From positions 57,591,221-57,655,220 of the forward strand of contig OX246740.1 in NCBI GenBank assembly GCA_945910005.1: a stretch of DNA of 64,000 nucleotides, given 5' to 3'. The notes under the pieces are model-generated. The model was not told the origin of the DNA and made no database searches. It was given only the letters and a program-made list of their open reading frames with translations. Positions 44,029 to 55,557 of the stretch are shown one piece after another; the stretch's first letter is position 1; every line of letters starts with the position of its first letter. Source of the DNA: Isoperla grammatica. Its lineage: Eukaryota > Arthropoda > Insecta > Plecoptera > Perlodidae. A program made the translations under genes and the position numbers.

Positions 44029-44424
44029 GACCTCCGAGTGCTTCGTAGCGGCCCGAAACCGTTGATCTTCTAGACCTCCGAGTGCTACGTAGCGGCCCGA
44101 AACCGTTGATCTTCTTGACCTCCGAGTGCTACGTAGCGGCCCGAAACCGTTGATCTTCTTGACCTCCGAGTGCTACGTAGCGGACCGAAACCGTTGATCT
44201 TCTTGACCTCCGAGTGCTACGTAGCGGCCCGAAACCGTTGATCTTCTTGACCTCCGAGTGCTACGTAGCGGCCCGAAACCGTTGATCTTCTTGACCTCCG
44301 AGTGCTACGTAGCGGCCCGAAACCGTTGATCTTCTTGACCTCCGAGTGCTACGTAGCGGCCCGAAACCGTTGATCTTCTTGACCTCCGAGTCCTACGTAG
44401 CGGCCCGAAACCGTTGATCTTCAA
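44029..44424. repeat. 44-bp tandem array, 9 units
   Basis: Nine units of GACCTCCGAGTGCTACGTAG followed by CGGCCCGAAACCGTTGATCT and TCTT. Each keeps the 10-bp palindrome GCTACGTAGC (first unit GCTTCGTAGC; last TCCTACGTAG). The array lies directly downstream of the TATA-containing segment and may belong to the same element. Confidence 0.95.
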
Positions 44425-46960
44425 TACCCTATCCAATTGCCCTAATAGCTAGTACCGTACCTTGAATCCTTACCTGATTCAGGCTTCTATTTTGCTTAAT
44501 TAACAGAGTCCGTTTTAAGTTAAAGCTCCCCCTTCTCGTAGTATAAATCCGCAAGTGCTATACACGGCGCGCTTGCAACAAAAGACTGCAGTAAAGGATG
44601 TGGGGGGGGGGGGGCTAGACAACAGATGGTATAGGGAGGCCTCGGTGGTTTTGGACAACAGCATACCTGTATCCAGGTGGATAGGGCCGCCTATGTTGGG
44701 CCGCTGAATGATCCAAAAAGTTAGTATAAAAGATTACCTTTTCTACATTCTTTTCGAACAATAACGAATAAGGATAAAGTGCAGCAAATAACAAGTCGGT
44801 AGTCAGTAAAGATCACATCAAAAACATCAGCAATGATACTGGCGTACTCTGGCGTTGATCTCTCTTTTCCAAAATATGCGCACTCTTGTTTTTGAAGTTG
44901 AATCAGTAAAGCAATAAACGGTGGCCCAGTGAGAGGGATACGCGAGCAAGAGTGAACCAAAGCACGCCCTAAGGGCAGATCGAGAGATCTCAATATGTGC
45001 ATCCAACTTTCTTCACTCTGGGTTACAGGTCAAGTTTAAGTTTATTCCTTTCAGTTGCAGATATGCTAATATTCTACAGTTCACAGTTCACACGTCCAGA
45101 AGGAACAATTCGTCTTCAAGCGAGGTTTCTCCGAGATATTATTTAAATCTTGTTCGAAATTGGAGCTACAACTTTCGAACGACAAAATATATGAATTAAA
45201 AACAATATTAGAAACTCGTGTAAAAAAAAACATCCCTTGACCTTTATTTTCCACAATTTCTATCACTGCCCTCTTTCTCTTTCTTTCTTGCCGTCAGTTC
45301 ATAACATAACACAGTCACAGTATTGCATCTGGCTGGCAATAAACACTGGCAACTCTGCCATCTTATTTACTTCAACTTTACCGACAATTGTAATAACAGT
45401 TTGCACAGTTACTGAGACTGAGCTACCGGGACCTCGGGACAAACTTATAACCGGATTCGCGTTCTAGCAACCTAGTCTGAACTAACTTTAATTGTAATTG
45501 CTAAAACAATAAAAACAAAAAAACAGTATTCATTAAATTCAATCGATTTAATCGCCAGTTGTTCCGGTAAAACTTTGATTCCCGAGTTCCAGGTTCAACC
45601 CCTCTTCATACTGTCATCGTCATCGTCTCGATAAGCATCGTTGCAAACTATGAGACGTAACCATCATTCCGAGGGGGACAAACTGAACCGTTCCCTTGTG
45701 CGGACAAGTTGAAGAAGAGAGACAGAGAATCCAAGAACGCACGTTTAAAATTGATGGAATTACGAGTCTTACTCTTCACTTCTCTCCTCAGGTCCCGAGA
45801 AACTTGCTCGCGAGCAGAGCAGAGTAGAGCAGAATATAGCAGAGCAGAGTAGAGCAGAGTAAGGTAGAGTCTAGGTCTTGCTCGGGTCTCATCCAACTAC
45901 ATTATTAAGTAGCCGGGGAACAACGACGAAGGGCCTTTTACATTTAATTGGATTAGTTCCCCCGCGAGGCTGTTTCGGCTGCTTCAGGCACGGTATAGAG
46001 ACAAGTTGCACCGCTTGGCGTACAGATGGTGGCGGGACCGAAGACGTTGTCGTTGATAACCATTCTAATTTCCTTCAAATAACGGATTGCAGTCAATCTC
46101 TGTCACAAAATGTGATATCCTTCATGTGAGAGTTGACAACTCTTCACTAAACAGAAATTGGTTTGTTATGTTAGAATAGTCCCTATTAATCGCACCCGCT
46201 GCTTGGACATACACTAAACGAGTCTAGAAACAACCTAAACATTGTTATGGTCGAATGGAGATTGAAGCAACGAAGAGAATTTGGAACTTTTAGAGGTGGC
46301 TGAAATATGAAAACCACCGTAATTTGCTGGGCAGTTAATTCTACTGGCTGACAGTAAAGGTTCCCACACTTTAGATAACAACTTTGCTTGGAGTGGAGGT
46401 ATAACATGCCAGATGACATATGTGCACATTATTTGGATTCACAGTTTCAACCGGTAATGGTAATTCAAACATCATAAATCTCTCACAGATATGTAAGCTA
46501 CATAACGTGTACTACTTGATCATACATCAGAACAAACAGTAATTCAGTATCTATTTCGCCAATCGGTCTCTTGCTCACGCCCGCGTTTTCCCATACCGCT
46601 ATTTCATCGCAACCCGTTGTATTGTATGTACCATATGAATGTACAGATTTGAAAGTAAACATAAAATAAAAACTGTAAATGAAATACACCTGTTCAAGCA
46701 CATAACCCAGTGGCGCATAATATTATTACCCACATCTAATACAGCCTCAATGAGACTTGTCTGAGGAAACGAGGTGTACTATTTATCTATGCCCGCAACT
46801 GTACCGCACATGCAGCTCTAGTCCATATCAGCAACGAGTAGTAAAAATGAATGTGCAGTATAAAGTTAATTGAAACCATAAGCGACGGCATCGGTACAAG
46901 TTTTAATTAATTTTATTGTACCTCGGTGGATTAAAGCGGCACAAGATTTATTGCATCGTT
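44425..46960 (-). other. Intron A-B, seventh part; no gene seen
   Basis: Holds a G tract near 44600, a GGGCCGCCTATGTTGGGCCGC remnant at about 44685 that recalls the 51-bp array core, and a purine-rich AGAGCAGAGTAG repeat at 45815-45870. A single hAT-like CAGTGGCGCATAAT terminus lies near 46709, without a partner. Confidence 0.6.
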
Positions 46961-48072
46961 TGTTATCCGACTCGCTTCCAACACGTGCACTGTTTTATTC
47001 CTGTAGGCCCGGGTTTGTCGCCAGGCGGCTGTTATCCTACTCGTTTCCAACACGTGAGCTGTTTTATTCCTGTAGGCCCGGGTTTGTCGCCAGGCGGCTG
47101 TTATCCTACTCGTTTCCAACACGTGCACTGTTTTATTCCTGTAGGCCCGGGTTTGTCGCCAGGCGGCTGTTATCCTACTCGTTTCCAACACGTGCACTGT
47201 TTTATTCCTGTAGGCCCGGGTTTGTCGCCAGGCGGCTGTTATCCTACTCGCTTCCAACACGTGCACTGTTTTATTCCTGTAGGCCCGGGTTTGTCGCCAG
47301 GCGGCTGTTATCCTACTCGTTTCCAACACGTGCACTGTTTTATTCCTGTAGGCCCGGGTTTGTCGCCAGGCGGCTGTTATCCTACTCGTTTCCAACACGT
47401 GCACTGTTTTATTCCTGTAGGCCCGGGTTTGTCGCCAGGCGGCTGTTATCCTACTCGTTTCCAACACGTGCACTGTTTTATTCCTGTAGGCCCGGGTTTG
47501 TCGCCAGGCGGCTGTTATCCTACTCGTTTCCAACACGTGCACTGTTTTATTCCTGTAGGCCCGGGTTTGTCGCCAGGCGGCTGTTATCCTACTCGCTTCC
47601 AACACGTGCACTGTTTTATTCCTGTAGGCCCGGGTTTGTCGCCAGGCGGCTGTTATCCTACTCGTTTCCAACACGTGCACTGTTTTATTCCTGTAGGCCC
47701 GGGTTTGTCGCCAGGCGGCTGTTATCCTACTCGTTTCCAACACGTGCACTGTTTTATTCCTGTAGGCCCGGGTTTGTCGCCAGGCGGCTGTTATCCTACT
47801 CGTTTCCAACACGTGCACTGTTTTATTCCTGTAGGCCCGGGTTTGTCGCCAGGCGGCTGTTATCCTACTCGTTTCCAACACGTGCACTGTTTTATTCCTG
47901 TAGGCCCGGGTTTGTCGCCAGGCGGCTGTTATCCTACTCGTTTCCAACACGTGCACTGTTTTATTCCTGTAGGCCCGGGTTTGTCGCCAGGCGGCTGTTA
48001 TCCTACTCGCTTCCAACACGTGCACTGTTTTATTCCTGTAGGCCCGGGTTTGTCGCCAGGCGGCTGTTATCC
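46961..48072. repeat. 69-bp tandem array, 16 units, each with an E-box
   Basis: Sixteen 69-bp units from 46961 to 48064 plus 8 nt of a seventeenth. The unit opens TGTTATCCTACTCGTTTCCA, then ACACGTGCACTGTTTTATTC, CTGTAGGCCCGGGTTTGTCG and CCAGGCGGC. Units are nearly identical; the main variation is TCGTTTCC/TCGCTTCC, plus GTGAGC in unit 2. With 69 = 3x23, two plus frames and one minus frame stay open (364-432 codons). The peptides show only the DNA periodicity, so no gene is called. CACGTG occurs once per unit. Confidence 0.97.
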
Positions 48073-50340
48073 GGTAGAGAACATAATCCTCTGTCTGGGT
48101 GGACTATCAGAGGATGCGCCATCCATACACTATAACTTGCCCCTCCCGCACACAGCGTTGTTTGTCTGTTTTTGTAACCCCTCCCCTTCCATCCACCCCA
48201 CTTTTACTTTATAATGTACCGTCGAAATTCTAGCAAAGATTCCCGACTAGATTTATCTGATAACTTGCATAGTTAGGTACTCCACCCCTTATTCACACTG
48301 TATGAAAGTAAGTGTGAAAGTGGGCGTATAACTCGCAGGAACGTGTATTCTTGTTGCATTGTTGTACAGTGCACTACAGCCATGCATTCCAGCACAGACA
48401 ACGATGTGGTGTGTCTATTGGTTTTCTGTGGCTGCCGGATATATTTATTTGTAGCGGGAAGAATTGAACGCTGGGAATCCAAAAGAAGGATAGTTCCCTA
48501 TGTGATTATAAACAATTATTATAATATGTCATTGTCATTGTACAGCACAGATTCATACGAAGCAAACTAGCAATTGTCAATTCTATCGTCTTGCACGAGT
48601 CTAGAGTTGACAGCCTGCACTCACAGCCGGGTTGTATGTATGGTCTTGGATGGACGGCTCTCCAGTCATAACGGCCGAGATAACAAGTGATCCAACCCCC
48701 CTCTCTGGCAGAGAGCGGCGGCAACGTACCAGGGATGTTTCCTACCAGAGCTCTTGGGGTTGACAGAAAACAGACCACCACAGACACAAACACTCTCCTG
48801 TCTCATAGTCTGTCCCTCCCTTTAGAGCGAGATAGAAACTATAGAGCTCTCATTTTGTAAAGCGAGATATAGAAATGACGCTGGCAATTTCCCCCCTGTT
48901 TCAGTAAAATGCTGCTCTCTCAATGGGATGGAATTCAAAGAATTTACAACAATGTTGGTACATTAGACAAACATGAGTCATTACTCATTAGGGAGGGGGG
49001 GGGGATGGGGGTAGATTTCAAAACATGTACGGTGTTCACTTAATTTTATTATTACTCTCGGTAGCAAAAATCTTAAAATTACCAGTAGTAGTTAGTTAGT
49101 AGTTTCCTTAGTCTGATTTTCTCTTCAACACTAATAGAAGTTGCCCAATGAAGCAATAACCTGCGTGCGAGGTTAGATATTACCAGAGTCTGCGAGCTCA
49201 GACCGAGGTATATATTCTAAAACCAGGGGCCAAGTCCGTGTCTGTAAGTGGCATTAGTTATGCACATAAACGAATATATGAGTTTTTTCTAGCCCAGATC
49301 GAGTAAAAAATAAAAACCCGCGAAAACTTGTCCAACACTGAACAGCACGTAAGTTTAGTTGATCACACCAAGCCACAGGTTGGCCCAGTCAGTCTAGACT
49401 CTAATATAACATAAATATATGCGCCATTGTGCGGAGTGTTTTAGTGTAGTGCGCATGCGCAAGTCTGCCGGGTTATTGTGCACCAAACAATGTCTGGAGA
49501 CGGACAAAGAACTGCGGCCTTGATTTGCATCAGAACCGAACCGAACCCATTCATTCCGATACTCTGTGCAACGTGGGGGATCGAGACGATCAACAACTAA
49601 ACAGACCCCCTGAATCTAAACCAGACTCGACAGCAAAAGGGGTGACAGCAGGATTCACCCAGAAACTGAAGGAAGTAAACTGACACTAAAAACTAATATA
49701 TTTATAGAAATACTGTATTGGGGGTCTCCCATTTAAAATCGTGTTTTGGAAACTTGAGAATAATCCACATTATCCGATGACTGACCCTATGCCGGTGTTG
49801 GCGACACTTCCCTTCCCCCTCTCTCTTCCACTCTAACGCTTTGTGACCTCCTGCCTGACTGAACGCCTTGGGCTCTCATTCATTCATTCATAAGCTATTG
49901 AATGATTGTGATCAACTTTCACCTTAACTCGTTGCTTCACTAATCAAAAAGCTTGAATGTCGAGTCATATGTTTTATTATGTGTGTGTTATAAGCTTATT
50001 GTGATAGCAACGATAACGGATAGGTTTACAATTCTTGTAATTATTAGGACAGATGTATCACAAGTTCTCCCCCCTCCCCAATCGCATGAATACAAGCTCA
50101 GGTCAGATCCAGGTTCCTCCACCAGCCTACACTACCGTGTGACTGATCTTACTACCAACAAAGAGTCTTCAGCTCCATCTTTCCTCCTGGTCGGCCTCAC
50201 AGGCTCCATTGCGTGCCGTCAAGTTACTATTCGGAAGACATCACGGTTCTAAACAAGATTTGAAACATGATAGGTTGCCATTTTGTGCCGAGAAACATAA
50301 TTATACATAGAGAATTACAAATTTACTCCAACAGGGACAA
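48073..50340 (-). other. Intron A-B, eighth part; nothing recognised
   Basis: Ordinary intronic sequence; a G-rich tract lies near 48992. No conserved coding sequence or repeat is recognised. Confidence 0.6.
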
Positions 50341-50354
50341 AACCCCACAACATT

Positions 50355-50395
50355 GTAGTAGTTCGAGCGGTGATGTGGGTTCGAGTCCCAGTCGC
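50355..50395 (+). repeat. Decayed tRNA-derived SINE head
   Basis: An A-box-like TAGTTCGAGCGG (50359-50370) and a perfect B box GGTTCGAGTCC (50378-50388) are only 7 nt apart, far too close for a functional tRNA. A deleted copy of the SINE family is likely. Confidence 0.5.
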
Positions 50396-51249
50396 GGGGA
50401 AACTTGGATTATAATTGATATCGTGCTGAGAGTAGCTTGGTTATATGTGTATAGATGTAAGAACTGACAACGTATCGGCAATGCTCGCAACTCTCGCTTA
50501 ATAAATACAATATTTACCACTCGGTAGAGAAAACGCAATCGTAGAAATGCTCGCGAGAAGCCATGGGAAACCCGGAATTCCTCAAATATTTCAGCCACAC
50601 GACAAAGAGCGAATGAAATGTGGCAACGTAGCAAATACCTGAGCTCACCTGGCTCACGAGAAGAGGGGGGAGGGGGGTATTAATCAGTGTTTGTGTGGGA
50701 GGAGTGACAATGGTGCGACTAGCCAGGCTGAAAACATCCGCTTCCAAAGACGAGATTTGTTTTTAATCCTGCCGATAAGGTGAGATGTTTACTGTTGGTA
50801 AACTCAACACGGAAGCTGTTTGCTTTGGTAATCCACCATTGCAATGATTGTGTTTGCGACAAACTAACTGGTTTATTTACAACTTGGATGGGATTGTGCT
50901 CAAGCACGAGGCTGTAACTTACATTCAACATTATTCAGGAGCAATTGAAGGTTTTCTAAACGATTAACAAGTCAAATACTCCATTCTTGGCTTCATACTT
51001 CTTATCCTCTCCATAACCGTATTCGTCTCTAAAACCATAACGTCCATATTAGTTACCTACCAACCAAGAGAGGAAGCGAAATCAACAGGTATGTGTGGCA
51101 GTGGGAAAGCGTTGGGAGACAATTAATATCAAATATTATATGGGATGGTCCTTAAATTTAAATAAAGTAAATTAATACTATGAAAGTTACTACGAAGCCT
51201 GATACTAAGAGACAAAAGACATTTAACTCTTACGTACGTTGTGGTTGAA

Positions 51250-51280
51250 CGTAGATCTAGTTCGAATCCCAGTCGAGATA
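51250..51280 (+). repeat. SINE B-box fragment
   Basis: AGTTCGAATCCCAGTCGAGA at 51259-51278 is a tRNA T-arm/B-box remnant between two better preserved copies. Confidence 0.45.
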
Positions 51281-51361
51281 AATGTCTATTGTAAACACAC
51301 ATTGTAATTGTATCATTATTTGGTAACCGCCCACACATAATACAATAACAGTGCGGCATGT

Positions 51362-51447
51362 ATGTAGATGCAGTATAGCTCAAACGGCAAGACAAGCATT
51401 CATGTTGAGATGATGCTCTGGGTTCGAGTCCCAGACAGGGAAACTTG
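51362..51447 (+). repeat. tRNA-derived SINE with A and B boxes
   Basis: A box TAGCTCAAACGG (51376-51387) and B box GGTTCGAGTCC (51421-51431) at tRNA-like spacing. The T-stem CTGGG/CCCAG is complete, and a GGGAAACT tail follows, shared with the 50.4-kb copy. No closed acceptor stem is visible, so this is a SINE promoter head rather than a tRNA gene. Confidence 0.65.
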
Positions 51448-51926
51448 CAATTGCGATCACTGCGCAAGCGCCCAGACAGAACCAGTCAGATATAACACTT
51501 CGTTGACGGTTGGGTTTCGAAAATAAAGACTAATTGGGTATAATTACGTGTAATGTTTTGCAAAATACTATAGTTTTAACCAAGTTCACCCATTGAAAGT
51601 GATCAGTGATCGCTCATTATGCCAGTATCGTTAGTAAAAGAAATCGCAAATAATCCGATGTTCTATTTCATTTACACACATAAATATATATATATACTAC
51701 AGTTTCAACCAAGGGAAATAGAGAGGGAGTTGGGAGGGGGGGGGATGAAACCAGACTTTGTGATAAAAGCCTTACCCAATATCACGTCCACGTTTCTCCT
51801 GCTTTCGTTTACAGATACGAGCAATTCCAACCCCCGTATGTACGGCCATGAAGCAAGACACAAATCATCCCTCCGACCAGGCAAGCAAGCAAGCACTGCA
51901 ATGCGGTTACATTGAGACTCTGTACG

Positions 51927-52508
51927 TGTATGACCCTCCCTGCCCCAATAAGACAACAACCACCCCAGTACCACGGCAGAGCTATTGCCAACCCTCATCG
52001 AACAACGTGTATGACCCTCGCTACCCTACCCCCAATAAGACAACAACCACCCCAGTATCACGGCAGAGCTATTGCCAACCCTTATCGAACAACGTGTATG
52101 ACCCTCGCTACCCCCAATAAGACAACAACCACCCCAGTATCACGGCAGAGCTATTGCCAACCCTTATCGAACAACGTGTATGACCCTCGCTACCCCCAAT
52201 AAGACAACAACCACCCCAGTATCACGGCAGAGCTATTGCCAACCCTCATCGAACAACGTGTATGACCCTCGCTACCCCCAAAAGACAACAACCACCCCAG
52301 TATCACGGCAGAGCTATTGCCAACCCTCATCGAACAACGTGTATGACCCTCGCTACCCCCAATAAGACAACAACCACCCCAGTATCACGGCAGAGCTATT
52401 GCCAACCCTCATCGAACAACGTGTATGACCCTCGCTACCCCCAATAAGACAACAACCACCCCAGTATCATGGCAGAGCTATTTCCAACCCTCATCGAACA
52501 AGATAAAT
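51927..52508. repeat. 82-bp tandem array, about 7 units
   Basis: Units contain CCCAATAAGACAACAACCAC, CCCAGTATCACGGCAGAGCT, ATTGCCAACCCTYATCGAAC and AACGTGTATGACCCTCGCTA. The first two units are slightly longer (extra TACCCTAC) and the fifth has CAAAAGAC for CAATAAGAC. 82 bp is not a multiple of three, so the short frames seen are spurious. Confidence 0.93.
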
Positions 52509-54565
52509 GGAAACACTATCATTTCAGTGTACAATGCTTGGTTGCACCAAACGTTTAATCACGAGATTAGCCGATTTGTTTCGAACAAACATTTGTTGAA
52601 ACCATGGTTACTAGCTACTCTGAGGTTTCATTTTTAAATTATATCACAAGAATGGGCTTCGAAATCGAAAATCTGAATCAACAGCGCACTGTGGTTTAGT
52701 AAGCCCTACACATTGAATGCGCTAAGTCGTGACTTATATTATAATCAGTATCTTTTTTTTTATAAATAATTAATTTTTTTACTAATTATTGAATTACAAT
52801 AAAAATACTACGCTATTGGTTATAATATTTTATTCAATCTGTAGGGCTTACCAAAGCAAAGTGCGCTGCTGATTTAGATTTTTGATTTCTTGTTGCAATC
52901 TTGAGATATAATTTAATAATGAACATTTTCTGCGGTTTTTGACGTAAAGACTACCCTTTGCCCTTAACTAAGTTTGGTGAATTCGAACGAGGAAGAGCAA
53001 CCTCAATTTTGCTTGATTTATGTATAATTTTCGTACTTAATTTATTACATGTTTGCCTGAATGAACGAGTAAATTTATAAATAAGAATAACGTAATCAAA
53101 TTTTGAGCTTGTATAATGACGGATACGATATGAGGGACTACAGCAGAAAACGAATCGAGCTTTGCAATAGAACCCCCCAACAGGTCAGAGAATAACAAGT
53201 AGCCCAAACACTTGTTGGCTGGCTACAGTGGTTCCTGTTGCGTGTTGGAGTCCTGTGTATCGAGACACGGATCAATTAGCTACCGGGGTGCGTGAGTGCG
53301 TGAGTGCGTGAGTGCGTGAGTGCGTCTGCTGGCCAGCAGTGGGAAGATTGCTCCGAGATTGACCCCCCGGTAATTATTCAAGTCATTAAAACTACCAATG
53401 TGATAAAAACTATTCCTTTTCTTGAGTTGAGGATGCAACTGAGTATTTTCATCTATGTTCGAAATCTATTTCCACGTATGTTTGTAGCGTAACTTCTAAT
53501 AAAATCCTGTGAATATTGGGCCATGTGCAATTTGAACTATGCAACGCACATCAAACAAGCGCTTGTACTGCATTTATATTTATTTGCTCTATTTATATCA
53601 TGTTCAAAACTGTGTGTACACTATCTATCTTTTTACTCTGTCGTAATACATCTTGTATCCCTGTCATCTGATATACTGATTAGTACGTTGCTGTTCAAGA
53701 TAAATCACACATGCACTAAACGCCACTGCATGAGATCACCTACACTGCAATAGCTCATTGCACAGCCATGCTAGACGTATATAATCTTCATAACCCCAAT
53801 AACACCGTAATTACAGCCAGTCTGCATCACCCCATAATTTCCACGTCGTAACAAGTAGCAATATTGGAGGTACCTGTTGCGCAAAACGAATAAAACCAAA
53901 TTACCACTTAAATCAATGTTTCATTTCATCAATTAATATCACTTGGAAAATCATCGCGCAACCGTGCACGATTCACTGTATATATGTTCAAACGTAGGCA
54001 TATGACGTACACTGCTGCAAAGCAGGAGGGCTCGTCCCCCCCCCCCCCCCCCCCCCCCTTAGACACCAACGACAACCCCTCCTCAAGGCGCTGATGTCGG
54101 TGCTAAGCCTCACCTGTATTTCGGTGGCTGATGAATGTTGAAGCTAACAGCCCTCATGGTGACAACTACCGTATCATACTGACTGACTCGCTAGTGATGA
54201 TAACTGTGGCCTAAACGCCCATCGCGTCTCCAGTTTCATAACATTCATGATCATGACGCTGATACTGTAACACTCGTACCAACTGCTGGACGCTAGATAG
54301 TCGACAAACTAGGCGCATAAATGTATCTGTTCACGTAGAGTTGCCACGACGTTACTAGTCCCTTGCTGACGTCATAGCCGAGTACAATAGTACCAACTTA
54401 ATTTTCTACTCTCTAGTTCCTTCACTATCTAGTTTGTAATTGGGGTTCCCTGGTTGGCCACGAATCACTCGTCTAAGACGAAAGCATCTCAAAGTTCAGG
54501 ACAAGTTTACTGTGGGTCAATCAATAAGATTTATATATACAATTAATAAGAAAAGTTGTACTGAC
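52509..54565 (-). other. Intron A-B, last part
   Basis: Contains the foldback element at 52632-52918, an 8-bp GTGCGTGA minisatellite (53288-53325) and a C23 tract at 54036-54058. No gene is seen. Confidence 0.65.
52632..52918. repeat. ~285-bp AT-rich foldback element
   Basis: Long imperfect inverted repeat: the left arm contains AAATTATATCACAAG, GAAATCGAAAATCTGAATCA and AAGCCCTACACATTGAAT. The right arm carries their reverse complements (ATTCAATCTGTAGGGCTT, GATTTTTGATTTC, CTTGAGATATAATTT). About 85% matching over roughly 90 nt by eye, with an AT-rich loop. A MITE-like foldback. Confidence 0.8.
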
Positions 54566-55134
54566 CTTAATTCTCCGATGCTGAGTGAGCTATTACTATT
54601 AGTTTCAACTATTGCCGTAGTGGTGCGCAACGAGTCGACGGCATCCTGGCCAATCAGCACTTCGGTCCGTCCGTTGACCAATGGCGCGCGCACTTCCGTC
54701 ACACTACCACTCTGATTGGCTATCCCTAGACACTCTTGATTTGGCAACGTCGCACACGTAACAGCCTGTGTCTTATTGGTCACAACACTATCACCGAGAC
54801 TTGTCCCCGCACTATCTACAACCTTCTGATTGGTCACCGTACATTCTCCCGGCCTCTTATTGGCCAACACACTCTCACTAGATCTTGAGCGTTCTTGTAG
54901 GCTGAGATCCTGCTTGAGTTCGATCTCTGCAGAGTCTGGCTCTTCTGTGCTGGAGGTGTTGTTGATGGCGTGACCGTTGGAGAGCGCTGATGGCTTCACA
55001 CCCCTGGACGACGGACGCCGGATGTTGTTGCTGGAGGAATAGTCCGGAGGGATGGAGGTCACGTAGATGGGGCTGCTCTCAATGAAGCCGTTCAGTTCTT
55101 TCTGGTGCTCGGTGGCTGGAATCTGCTGATTTAA
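54566..55134 (-). CDS. PALS1: PALS1/Stardust exon A: disordered N-terminal region
   Basis: A 569-nt open exon (189 codons plus two bases) with acceptor tttgttacag at 55136/55135 and donor gtcagt at 54565. It starts LNQQIPATEHQKELNG, contains SSPIYVTSIPPDYSSSNN, RRPSSRGVKPSALSNG and a long Ser/Thr/Asn-rich stretch, and ends SLSIGEL. It leaves phase 2, and exon B supplies the missing base (Arg), which ties it to the same gene. No folded domain is recognised; low complexity and many Ser/Thr suggest disorder. The middle contains recurrent short motifs (LANKR, VTNQK, VTNKT, IANQS) that coincide with ATTGG/CCAAT in the DNA. It continues an open frame from an upstream exon that I do not find. Assignment rests on frame, strand and splice sites, as this part of the family is poorly conserved. 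Confidence 0.8.
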
Positions 55135-55276
55135 CTGTAACAAACGACAAACCGATTAGCTATACAGCTACGGATATCTTGGGTCACTAACTAATGAGAT
55201 TCAAATGAGTTGATCATTCCAGTGCAATGTGTAGGTCACGCAAGCCACGGAAGTTACGTTTCAACTGTTATAATTA

Positions 55277-55321
55277 CCTTTGTAAGGAATCTATCAAAAT
55301 ATTGACAGATTCCTTACAAAG
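55277..55321. repeat. Perfect-stem short hairpin
   Basis: CTTTGTAAGGAATCTATCAA and TTGACAGATTCCTTACAAAG pair over 20 nt with one mismatch around a 4-6-nt loop. It is too short for a standard animal pre-miRNA; function unknown. Confidence 0.75.
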
Positions 55322-55438
55322 CTAGAGAATGTGCTGGAAGGAACCGAGCTTGGGTGAACAGAAAGTCACAATAAAACAACGAGTCGAAGGGTTGAACCTG
55401 CTTGTTACCCTGCAATGTGTATGCTCGGTGTATGTCTC

Positions 55439-55557
55439 GTTTACACTTCGACGTTCAGAGTGAAGCAAAGTCACCAACCAATCAGCCGTCGTGTTTCATG
55501 GATGTTCACGTGAAACACGACAGCTGATTGGAGACGCCAAAGGACCAAACTGTAAAC
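55439..55557. repeat. Foldback element with CCAATCAGC arms
   Basis: Inner arms 55478-55498 and 55511-55531 (CCAATCAGCYGTCGTGTTTC..) are 21-nt reverse complements with one mismatch and a 12-nt loop. Outer GTTTACA (55439-55445) and TGTAAAC (55551-55557) form a second pair. Likely a small foldback MITE. Confidence 0.65.

Noticed and set aside
46916..48214. 432-, 394- and 364-codon frames, the longest in the window
   Set aside because: Translation of a 69-bp array (multiple of three) on both strands; the peptide is purely periodic and the array lies inside intron A-B.
55277..55321. microRNA precursor
   Set aside because: The hairpin is about 45 nt with a nearly perfect stem, shorter than typical animal pre-miRNAs, and no conserved seed was recognised.
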